A stretch of DNA of 64,000 nt from Caecitellus pseudoparvulus (lineage: Eukaryota > Bigyra: Bicosoecida): contig CBFFRQ010000089.1 of the NCBI GenBank assembly GCA_965644315.1, positions 62,001-126,000 of the forward strand, given 5' to 3'. The translations under genes and the position numbers were made by a program. Positions 1 through 9,288 of this stretch are shown here, one piece after another. The stretch's first letter is position 1; each line of letters begins with the position of its first letter. Under the pieces are notes generated by a model. The model was not told the origin of the DNA. It did no database searches and worked only from the letters and a program-made list of their open reading frames with translations.

Positions 1-1166
1 GCACTCCGACAACGCTTGCGGCGGGTCCGTACGCTGCGGCGAGCATCCAGGCGGCGACAGCGTGCAAGGGGTGCGATAAGATCATCGAGTGGCCCGTTCT
101 TTCATGCAATCCAACGTAAAAAATGTGCTTTCGAGGTACAAACACAAGCTGATGCTGGTGGGTCCTTTCAGCTTCTTCACGTGCTTGGAGCCAGCCCTTG
201 TCGTCCTTGCGCCAGCCTGCGGGCCAGGCAGCCACCGGGAGCGAAGCAGGACCCACGTGCGCAGACTCTTCAGATCGCCAGGCCACACTACAACCTTCAT
301 CTGTGGTATCATGCGGGACCCATCCTGCGCTGGAGCTGTCTTGGTACAGCTCCCCGTCCAACTTGCCCGATCCTCCAGACCAGTGGACCACAGCGTCGAT
401 GCCTTGCAGTGCGCTCGTACCAGAGGCCCCTCCACCCATTTTCGACAGGGCCAGGGATGCCCAGCATGTTGTTAGTTCAGCTGCAACGTGAGCAGCTTGT
501 GGCGCCCATCGCTTCGCCATGTGAGTTGGCAAGCCGCTCAAGCAGCCTGGCAGCACCACTATGGCATCCAAGCTCAGCCCTGTCACCATCAAACCTTTGA
601 TAGAAAGTTCCATGTTTGACGCCCTGCCGTATTTAGTTCGTGGATCCAGTGCCAGCAGCAAGTTTGGAGGCTGCCGACCGTCAGAGCAAAATGCGTGGCG
701 CAATGCTGGCTCTGAGAGGTTCACACGCTTGACATCCTCGAACACAGGCGAGGGGGATGGCAGAGGGGTCGATGAGTGGGAGGCAGCAGAGGTGCTTGGG
801 GCGATTGATGATGAAGCTGATGCTCCGAATGAGGGGGAAGCGTTTGGGGTCGGCACCTCGCGTCGATTGCGGCCTGGACTGCTCCCGTCTGCCGCTCCTG
901 CACCATCGCCCCCGAGTGCAGTGGAGTTGTGCTCGGAGTCATCTGATCGCAAGGAGGAAGTTGAGCTCCCTTTACCTGCTTGGCTCGGAATCCCAAGGGC
1001 CAGATCTGCAGAAAGCAAGGTTGCGTTGTGCAGCGTTTCGTGGAAGTGCCGACACCAGACCTGCTCTCTCACAAGCAACCACCGACACTAGCAGCAAGGC
1101 GACGGGAGAAAATCGATGGCATGTAGATAGTTCTTCTTCCTGGCGATCGCTAGCACTGCCTGCCAT
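1..1166 (-). CDS. Fucosyltransferase-like type II membrane protein, second copy, cut by the window edge
   Basis: This is the mirror copy of the gene at 9289-11164. On the minus strand, exon 1 is 1166-1073 (ATG at 1166-1164), the intron is 1072-1006 (GTGAGA...CTGCAG, 67 nt), and exon 2 runs from 1005 to the window edge. The visible part encodes the short cytosolic head, the membrane anchor and the stem, and reaches only the start of the HVRRGD motif. No frameshift or stop is visible, and it appears identical to the right copy. Whether the catalytic half is intact cannot be judged, because it lies beyond base 1. Expected role: transfer of fucose or a related sugar in the Golgi lumen, inferred from the full copy. 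Confidence 0.75.
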
Positions 1167-1458
1167 GGTACTTGATCAGCTGCCGAGCGCGCCTTTGGGA
1201 GTGGAAGTGTGGCCTTGACGCCAACTCGCTCCTGCATCCAGTGGCATGCTGTAAACACTTAGGGCGATCAGCTCTCACTTGTGTCTGAGCGTTTCGTGGA
1301 GATGTGGTTTATTTTGTGTTGCGGAAGTCTCTCAATGCTGCTGGCGTGCTTGAGCATTGCCATTCTTTCTCTCTCCTGCACCAGCCACAATGCTGCTTTT
1401 GTCACAGCTTACGGAGGCCACACCAGGCCCTGGCGTTCGCCTCACACCAGGGGGCTCA

Positions 1459-1511
1459 GGGGTGTCCGGAAAGCTATTTCCGCACCTTTTTGCTGAGATG
1501 CCGGACACCCC
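1459..1511. repeat. GGGTGTCCGG fold-back element (left arm)
   Basis: GGGGTGTCCGG at 1459-1469 is answered by CCGGACACCCC at 1501-1511, an 11-bp perfect stem around a 31-nt loop. An outer CTCAGG/CCTGAG pair flanks it. It is related by its stem to elements at 3753-3852 and 24461-24540 and is mirrored at 8944-8996. G- and C-runs follow at 1515-1550. No coding potential is evident. Confidence 0.7.
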
Positions 1512-1849
1512 AACCTGAGGGGGGGTGCCCCCTGTGGACCCCCCCTCCCTCGTCGCCCGTGTCCAAGGCGCTGGGAGACGCTCATCCTCCATCTGCCTGC
1601 CAGCGCTGGTTCCCGAGCAGGGCCAAGTGCCACTTTGCCGTCAGTACACCAGACCACATGAACGATTTAGTTGTGGGGCTTGATATTTACGCCCCTAGGC
1701 TCCTGAACACAACCAGACTCGTTTGCAACGGAGGTGCTGTCAGCCGGGGTTTCGGTCACGTTTCACTTTCGCTGCATGATGGCAGAGGGCGCGGCAGAGT
1801 CTGAGAAGGCTGTGACTGTCACTAAGCTCCCTCAAATTCTTAATTTCTC

Positions 1850-2870
1850 ACATAGGTGCAAGGCCCTGCCCACTATGGCTGTCTCTTGCGAGTGCTTTGC
1901 AGTCAGGACGCATGCCGTCACTTCTGCGAGACGAAGACCGTGAACCAGGGGGAGGCTGCAGTTCAGAACTGGAAGGCTGTGTGCCAAGATCCGCGTATTG
2001 GCGACTTCCCCCTGCTTGCAATTCTTGGGCTGAAGGATTGGAAGGCAAAAGGGAACAGTCTCGGGGATTTCCAGCGGTCAGATTCGCGGACTGGGAAACC
2101 AATCCAGTGGTCCCAGACTCTGAAGTGCTTTGTTGAAGCATGAAAGGAAACGCTAATCAGAAAGCCCTTTCCGGCCAAGCATCGCATGACCAAGCGAGAA
2201 GTCCTTGCACTGGCTAAGACGTCAACTTCTTAGAAGCCCATGAAAGCTCAGCCTGGCAGTGAGGCGCACATTGCCCTGCGAGGCGATGCACGGAACCTCG
2301 TACATGAGGCACAGGTGCTTCTGCAGACAGCACCTGTGTCGGCAAAGGCGATCGCATGTGACAGCAAGTCTTGCTCACGAGTGGTTCGAAAGCTTCTGGT
2401 GCAGAGCTTCACTTCGATTGGGCTGTCGCCGGAACAGATCGCGAAGGTCACGACCCTTGAGAACCACCAGCTGATGGCCTGATGGGGCTCAGAAGCCTCT
2501 TCAAACACGACGCACTGCCACATTCGACGAGCAGCTGGCCACATTGCTGCTGATTTGCGCATGAATCTGGCAGAGGGGCCTTGTGGGTGACTGGCGTGAC
2601 TTCGATACGCTCTGCGGGAGTCAAAGAATGCTTGCATCCGGTGCGGTCTGCAGCGACAGCACAAACCTAGCCGCATTCTGCAAGCATGTGGAGGCATGTA
2701 GGAGGGGGAAACGAGCTCTTCAGCCCCTCCTTTCTCATGTCGCGCGGGCAGTGTACCCAACGCCGGTCACAAGTGCAGGCGCTGAGCGTTTCTTCTCCGT
2801 GCTGACCGACTAGTGTGCCAGTGGTAAGAGGGCCAGGACACACACAACTGTTTGGCAGCGAACTGTTGTT
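1850..2870 (+). mobile_element. Decayed hAT transposase sequence (left arm)
   Basis: Reading frames between 1856 and 2813 give fragments of a broken protein. The clearest, around 2720-2813, ends in AVYPTPVTSAGAERFFSVLTD-like sequence (core TSAGAERFFSVL). This resembles the C-terminal dimerisation signature of hAT transposases (pattern TSAxxERxFS). A stop directly follows, and the expected downstream helix is only weakly recognisable out of phase. Upstream pieces lie in other frames, so the element is inactive. I could not define terminal inverted repeats or a target duplication; TAGGTGCAAGGCCCTG near 1854 recalls hAT ends but has no partner found. The boundaries given are approximate. Confidence 0.5.
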
Positions 2871-3752
2871 GCTTTCCAATCAACAGTATGTTGCTCAGCG
2901 CAGCAAGGACTGGCTGACCCCCTCCTTCAAAGTGAGCAGCTCTTCAGTCCGCCCTGGGCGCCAGGAGCAGGGCCAGGCACTCGGCAAGAGCCCGAATGGG
3001 CTACTTGCGCCTGGTTGTTGGTGGCACGAAGAGGGTTCGTGCAGGAGGAGCGCCTCCAAGGGGTGCCAAGAAGGCGCCGAGGTCTGGTGGAGGGAAGCAG
3101 GGATCACTTCTTGGGGTAAGGGGATGCTGACCAGGTGCTGAAGTGAGTTTGCCAATGCAATATCGAGTTTGGGTGTAATTTTCTTTGCGGGCTTTGCTTT
3201 CAGGCCTGAGTCACTGCTTGCGGAGTCAAGTTTCAATGATGGTCCAAGCGGGTGGATGCCTGAGCTCATTGAAGGCACCGCTCCTGCGTGATTTTACCCC
3301 CCTTTTGCGAAATTTGGGGAAGGTTCCACAGCAAAGTGTGTCTGCATTCTTTTTCCACCCCTCATTGCTTCCGCGCCTTGAACAGGATTGAGTGCGCAGA
3401 GCTCTGGCCATCCAGGCAAGCGACACCAGACAGACCGCAGATCACCAAGCCAACCGAAACAGTGACTTGCAGGCAATATCGTGCACTTTTGGCACTATTT
3501 GGGCTTGGTACCGTGTTGAGTAGGACAAGGTTGCCTGTCCAAATGGAAAACCGCAGCAGTATCTATTCAAGTTGTCGAAGAGACCATACAGTTGCTCTCG
3601 TGCTCTGCCCAGGACCCGGTACCCCTCGTGAAGCAACTTCACAAGCACACAGATTCACAGAGGATGACACAAGAAGACATGTTCTACCCATAAATGCTGC
3701 TATGGTCCACAGGTTATCATCTATTGAGGTCTTTGAGCGGGGGGTACGGGGA

Positions 3753-3852
3753 CTGGCCGAAGGCCAGTTCCCGGACACCCGGGTGTCCGGCTGAGGGGGG
3801 CTTCGGCCTGTTGCCTGACACGCGGAGGGGGCGGAGCCGGACACCTTTGAGG
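3753..3852. repeat. Palindromic element at the inner end of the left arm
   Basis: The element contains CTGGCCGAAGGCCAG (3753-3767, a 6-bp stem) and the perfect 20-bp palindrome CCGGACACCCGGGTGTCCGG (3771-3790). A second pair follows: GGTGTCCGG (3782-3790) with CCGGACACC (3837-3845). Inverted-repeat homology stops a few bases later, at 3852. The same modules occur at 24461-24540, so this is a dispersed family rather than a product of the duplication. Its position exactly at the fold-back point suggests a role in forming the inverted duplication. Confidence 0.8.
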
Positions 3853-4132
3853 GGCATGCTCCACACATTCTTGCGCACCAGGCGGCACCCACCTGCAGAT
3901 GCTTTCCTATTCGCTTCTCCGAACTTCGTCTTGCTCTTGCTTTGAGGTGCCCGACCAACTCGGCAGCCCGTGCTCCACAGCGACGCTGCTCGTCACCAGC
4001 ACGTCGCAACAACCGGCATGGGAGAACCCAGCAGCAAGTCGAGACACCGCCAGTGCTTTGGCTGGGATCGATCTCATTTGTAAGTGCACGCTAGGAAAGC
4101 TTGCTCTGCGCTCTTCCTTGCGATTCATTGCC
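3853..4132. other. Start of the unique spacer, upstream of the methyltransferase gene
   Basis: This is single-copy sequence between the left arm and the FkbM-type gene. The methyltransferase frame stays open upstream to 3899, but the upstream residues do not resemble the family and precede the membrane anchor. I read it as 5' untranslated or promoter sequence. No clear promoter motif was recognised. Confidence 0.4.
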
Positions 4133-5110
4133 ATGCTCCACAGTGCAATCACCCTCGTCTTGGCTATTTCCGCTGCCTTCTTGCTGTTGCTGTTGGTACA
4201 GAGTCGATCGCAGCTTCAAGCCGAGCAAGCCGGCAGGCATTCTGGATACAAAGGGGCGGGTTTCCCTTCTGAAGTGCAAGCTGGGGAAAAGGCGACTGCC
4301 TCAGCACCTAGCGTTCGGGGCGCAACTGCGCCAACTCCAACTCAGGCTCCGCAAGCACGCAAGCGTAACCAGTGCGATTGGCTGAAGGCAGCGGTCGATG
4401 CTCCCACTGAACAGGATGTGAATGTCTTTCAAAAACACTCACACACTCAGAGTGGCGAAGACAAGCTTGTCGTGGAGCACTACCCAACTGTGGCGCTGCG
4501 CAAGGGTGGCACCATCTTGGAGTCTGGCGCATTCGATGGCAAGCGATTCAGCACTTCCTGGGCGTTTGAGCGCACCCTGCAGTGGAATGCCATCCACATT
4601 GAGGCAAACCCTCGTACCTTTAAAAGTCTTGAGGTAAACCGCCCACCCAGTGAACGGGTCATCAACCTGAACATCGCACTCTGTGACAAGCCTCGAGAGG
4701 TGCACTACGTAGACCATGTTGACCCATTCCCTGCAGCTGGCATCTGGGAGTTCTTGAGCATGCGCATGCGCCGGACGTACTACCCTGACATTCCTATTTT
4801 TGCTGAGAAGCCTGAGGGAGCAAAGACCACAATCGTTACCCCCCTGCAGTGTCTGCCGCTGGACCGTGCGTTGCCGCCAGATCGCCATAACATTCACATT
4901 TGGGTGCTGGACGTGGAAGGAGCGGAGGTGGAGGTGCTTCAGGCCACGGACTTTTCGAAGCTCAGTTTTGGAGTCATCATTAAGGAGACTGTGGATGACT
5001 ACATTCGTGAGCAGCAAGCAACGGAGATACTGAAACGCAACGGCTACGTGCGGGTGAACGAAGTCGAACGCTCCACCTGGTATGTGAATGAGTGCCTGCT
5101 GGACGTTTAG
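4133..5110 (+). CDS. FkbM-type methyltransferase with an N-terminal membrane anchor
   Basis: Single-exon gene of 325 residues. The ATG at 4133 (context GCCATGC) was chosen because it directly precedes a hydrophobic anchor (about residues 3-23, VLAISAAFLLLLLV), giving a type II Golgi-style protein. A longer frame opens at 3899 but adds unlikely sequence. The catalytic domain covers about residues 95-320: the SAM-binding loop is ILESGAFDGKRFS near residue 128, the acidic strand is HIEANP near 160, and VLDVEGAEVEVL near 257 matches the FkbM (Methyltransf_21) pattern. Such enzymes commonly O-methylate sugars or glycans; the substrate here is unknown. The gene sits alone in the spacer between the arms, beside glycosyltransferase genes, which fits a glycan-modifying role. 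Confidence 0.85.
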   Translation: MLHSAITLVLAISAAFLLLLLVQSRSQLQAEQAGRHSGYKGAGFPSEVQAGEKATASAPSVRGATAPTPTQAPQARKRNQCDWLKAAVDAPTEQDVNVFQKHSHTQSGEDKLVVEHYPTVALRKGGTILESGAFDGKRFSTSWAFERTLQWNAIHIEANPRTFKSLEVNRPPSERVINLNIALCDKPREVHYVDHVDPFPAAGIWEFLSMRMRRTYYPDIPIFAEKPEGAKTTIVTPLQCLPLDRALPPDRHNIHIWVLDVEGAEVEVLQATDFSKLSFGVIIKETVDDYIREQQATEILKRNGYVRVNEVERSTWYVNECLLDV

Positions 5111-6601
5111 TGCGCATTAAGCTCCCCAATGCATGCGACTGTGACCACCTGTGCTGTGAACCCACCATCATGAGATTTCTGAGGGGGGCGACATGCCTTT
5201 GGGGGGTTGTCCTCGAACAGGTATAGGTGGTTGGGGTGGGGCAAACACCCTCTTGGGGGTACACTGGCGAAAAGGTAGCTGGCTGTGCATTGCTGGGGGG
5301 GGGGGGGCTGCGGCACCTTCTAGCTCGCGCTGGCCTGCCATACTCCAGCAGGCAGCGTTGTGCACTGCAATGCATGCCCCCGCGTCCACCACACCCGGCT
5401 CCGCGCACTCAAGCATCTGGCCATGCATCTGCGCCGCTGGCCGCCTCTGCCATCAAGAGCCACTCGTGCAGCCCAGCACTGTGACGAGCTTCCCTTGGTC
5501 AGTCAGGGCGGTACACAATGTCTCCTGCAGCATCGCGTCTCAGATGGCCTGTGCAGGTGGGGGGAGGATGCTCGCGTGGCTCTACACCCTGACACCTGCA
5601 GCGACGGTGCAGCCGCTTTCTGCACAAGTCACCAGCGCAGCAGCCTCGTGCACTCACCATGGCAAGCTCGCGTCACAGTGGGGCTTGGCTCTCATGACCA
5701 GGCCGCCAGGTCCTCCATTCCTGTGAAAGGGGGGGGGGCAGTGGCATGGGTGATGTTGTGGGAATGCCAGACACCGGCTGCATCGCCAGGCATGGTGAGG
5801 AGCGCGAGCGGGCCACGCACCATTCAGGCCGTCCCAGTACAGTATGCGGCAGTCAGGCAGGTACTTGGATCATCCCAGCGAGCACTGTGAATGTCTGACC
5901 GCGTGGCGTACGTGTTTTGCGGGCGAGGGTGCCGCGACTGCGCAAAGGGGCGGCGACGGAGGCAGGCGGCACCAAAGACCAGAGCAGGCAGTCCCACCCA
6001 CCCCCAAAGGAAACTGCCGCGCTTCTAGTAGGCACCGATAAACATCATATCAATGGTCTCATTTCTGTGGCGCTGGAGCTGGCACGGGTGTGGGGCGGTG
6101 CCTTGCAATGTGCCTCAGCGTGGGCACGAAACGCCACGCGGAGCGGGGTGCTACCCCTGTCCCAAGGCACCGCTCAAAGCATCCATGGAGCGCAGTCTAC
6201 GATGCAGCAAGGTCGATTTCCTGAAAAAGGCGTGCTCTGCCAGGGGGGAGCTCGGGTGCGGGGTTCCTGCACGTAGTGGAGCATTGGTGTGACTCGGCTG
6301 GCGACGCCAACACTGCGAGCGGCTTGGCAGGCCCATGCACGGGCCTGCAGCCTGGATTGGCACCTGCAGGCTGCGGCCATTACACTCCTTCGCGCCGTCA
6401 TGTGTCTCACTGCGCAGGAGCGGGCGCCAAGGGGGTGAGGTGTTCCCTGCCGTTGCAGGCGAAACGTCTGTCACGCAGACTGTGTGCCGCTCACGTCTGG
6501 TCACTCGTGCAGGAACCTGCAGGCCATGGCTCCAACACTGTGCAAGTTTACACTGCGAGGACAAAACGACACGCTCTGCTCAGATTTGATTAAGGCGGGC
6601 A
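5111..6601. other. Spacer sequence without a supported gene
   Basis: Both strands carry only short, mutually overlapping frames without family resemblance. Poly-G tracts occur near 5289-5301 and 5727-5736. This part probably includes the 3' end of the methyltransferase transcript. Right-arm homology begins at 6602. Confidence 0.5.
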
Positions 6602-6701
6602 CCTCAAAGGTGTCCGGCTCCGCCCCCTCCGCGTGTCAGGCAACAGGCCGAAGCCCCCCTCAGCCGGACACCCGGGTGTCCGGGAACTGGCCTTCGGCCA
6701 G
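6602..6701. repeat. Palindromic element at the inner end of the right arm
   Basis: Mirror of 3753-3852. The 20-bp palindrome CCGGACACCCGGGTGTCCGG lies at 6664-6683, followed by CTGGCCTTCGGCCAG. It begins where homology between the arms begins, preceded by GGCGGGCA of the unique spacer. Confidence 0.8.
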
Positions 6702-7584
6702 TCCCCGTACCCCCCCCTCAAAGACCTCAATAGATGATAACCTGTGGTCCATAGCAGCATTTTATGGGTAGAACATGTCTTCTTGTGTCATCCTCTGTGA
6801 ATCTGTGTGCTTGTGAAGTTGCTTTACGTGGGGTACCGGGTCCTGGGCAGAGCACGAGAGCAACTGAATGGTCTCTTCGACAACTTGAATAGATACTGCT
6901 GCGGTTTTCCACTTGGACAGGCAACCTTGTCCTACTCAACACGGGGCCAAGCCCAAATAGTGCCAAAAGTGCACGATATTGCCTGCAAGTCACTGTTTCG
7001 GTTGGCTTGGTGATCTGCGGTCTGTCTGGTGTCGCTTGCCTGGATGGCCAGAGCTCTGCGCACTCAATCCTGTTCAAGGCGCGGAAGCAATGAGGGGTGG
7101 AAAAAGAATGCAGACACACTTTGCTGTGGAACCTTCCCCAAATTTCGCAAAAGGGGGGTAAAATCACGCAGGAGCGGTGCCTTCAATGAGCTCAGGCATC
7201 CACCCGCTTGGACCATCATTGAAACTTGACTCCGCAAGCAGTGACTCAGGCCTGAAAGCAAAGCCCGCAAAGAAAATTACACCCAAACTCGATATTGCAT
7301 TGGCAAACTCACTTCAGCACCTGGTCAGCATCCCCTTACCCCAAGAAGTGATCCCTGCTTCCCTCCACCAGACCTCGGCGCCTTCTTGGCACCCCTTGGA
7401 GGCGCTCCTCCTGCACGAACCCTCTTCGTGCCACCAACAACCAGGCGCAAGTAGCCCATTCGGGCTCTTGCCGAGTGCCTGGCCCTGCTCCTGGCGCCCA
7501 GGGCGGACTGAAGAGCTGCTCACTTTGAAGGAGGGGGTCAGCCAGTCCTTGCTGCGCTGAGCAACATACTGTTGATTGGAAAGC

Positions 7585-8605
7585 AACAACAGTTCGCTGC
7601 CAAACAGTTGTGTGTGTCCTGGCCCTCTTACCACTGGCACACTAGTCGGTCAGCACGGAGAAGAAACGCTCAGCGCCTGCACTTGTGACCGGCGTTGGGT
7701 ACACTGCCCGCGCGACATGAGAAAGGAGGGGCTGAAGAGCTCGTTTCCCCCTCCTACATGCCTCCACATGCTTGCAGAATGCGGCTAGGTTTGTGCTGTC
7801 GCTGCAGACCGCACCGGATGCAAGCATTCTTTGACTCCCGCAGAGCGTATCGAAGTCACGCCAGTCACCCACAAGGCCCCTCTGCCAGATTCATGCGCAA
7901 ATCAGCAGCAATGTGGCCAGCTGCTCGTCGAATGTGGCAGTGCGTCGTGTTTGAAGAGGCTTCTGAGCCCCATCAGGCCATCAGCTGGTGGTTCTCAAGG
8001 GTCGTGACCTTCGCGATCTGTTCCGGCGACAGCCCAATCGAAGTGAAGCTCTGCACCAGAAGCTTTCGAACCACTCGTGAGCAAGACTTGCTGTCACATG
8101 CGATCGCCTTTGCCGACACAGGTGCTGTCTGCAGAAGCACCTGTGCCTCATGTACGAGGTTCCGTGCATCGCCTCGCAGGGCAATGTGCGCCTCACTGCC
8201 AGGCTGAGCTTTCATGGGCTTCTAAGAAGTTGACGTCTTAGCCAGTGCAAGGACTTCTCGCTTGGTCATGCGATGCTTGGCCGGAAAGGGCTTTCTGATT
8301 AGCGTTTCCTTTCATGCTTCAACAAAGCACTTCAGAGTCTGGGACCACTGGATTGGTTTCCCAGTCCGCGAATCTGACCGCTGGAAATCCCCGAGACTGT
8401 TCCCTTTTGCCTTCCAATCCTTCAGCCCAAGAATTGCAAGCAGGGGGAAGTCGCCAATACGCGGATCTTGGCACACAGCCTTCCAGTTCTGAACTGCAGC
8501 CTCCCCCTGGTTCACGGTCTTCGTCTCGCAGAAGTGACGGCATGCGTCCTGACTGCAAAGCACTCGCAAGAGACAGCCATAGTGGGCAGGGCCTTGCACC
8601 TATGT
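7585..8605 (-). mobile_element. Decayed hAT transposase sequence (right arm)
   Basis: Exact mirror of the left-arm remnant at 1850-2870, in opposite orientation. The hAT dimerisation-like segment (core TSAGAERFFSVL) is encoded on the minus strand within 7642-7735. It has the same stop and frame breaks as the left copy, so decay preceded the duplication or was homogenised afterwards. Confidence 0.5.
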
Positions 8606-8943
8606 GAGAAATTAAGAATTTGAGGGAGCTTAGTGACAGTCACAGCCTTCTCAGACTCTGCCGCGCCCTCTGCCATCATGCAGCGAAAGTGAAACGTGAC
8701 CGAAACCCCGGCTGACAGCACCTCCGTTGCAAACGAGTCTGGTTGTGTTCAGGAGCCTAGGGGCGTAAATATCAAGCCCCACAACTAAATCGTTCATGTG
8801 GTCTGGTGTACTGACGGCAAAGTGGCACTTGGCCCTGCTCGGGAACCAGCGCTGGCAGGCAGATGGAGGATGAGCGTCTCCCAGCGCCTTGGACACGGGC
8901 GACGAGGGAGGGGGGGTCCACAGGGGGCACCCCCCCTCAGGTT

Positions 8944-8996
8944 GGGGTGTCCGGCATCTCAGCAAAAAGGTGCGGAAATAGCTTTCCGGACACCCC
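8944..8996. repeat. GGGTGTCCGG fold-back element (right arm)
   Basis: Mirror of 1459-1511: GGGGTGTCCGG and CCGGACACCCC arms around a 31-nt loop. It lies about 290 bp upstream of the start codon of the complete fucosyltransferase-like gene. Confidence 0.7.
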
Positions 8997-9288
8997 TGAG
9001 CCCCCTGGTGTGAGGCGAACGCCAGGGCCTGGTGTGGCCTCCGTAAGCTGTGACAAAAGCAGCATTGTGGCTGGTGCAGGAGAGAGAAAGAATGGCAATG
9101 CTCAAGCACGCCAGCAGCATTGAGAGACTTCCGCAACACAAAATAAACCACATCTCCACGAAACGCTCAGACACAAGTGAGAGCTGATCGCCCTAAGTGT
9201 TTACAGCATGCCACTGGATGCAGGAGCGAGTTGGCGTCAAGGCCACACTTCCACTCCCAAAGGCGCGCTCGGCAGCTGATCAAGTACC

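Larger units (their letters stand above)
1..3852 (+). repeat. Left arm of a large inverted duplication
   Basis: This arm is the reverse complement of 6602-10454; matching positions sum to 10455 in the outer part and 10454 after a 1-nt indel. The arm runs off the window at base 1, so the true repeat is longer. I noticed no difference over positions 1-3508, by spot comparison of bases and by identical translations in several frames. Eight substitutions and one indel fall between 3509 and 3738, and 3739-3852 again match. The arm holds a partial fucosyltransferase-like gene, hAT remnants and two GGGTGTCCGG fold-back elements. Homology ends at 3852, directly after CCGGACACCTTTGAGG. Confidence 0.95.
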
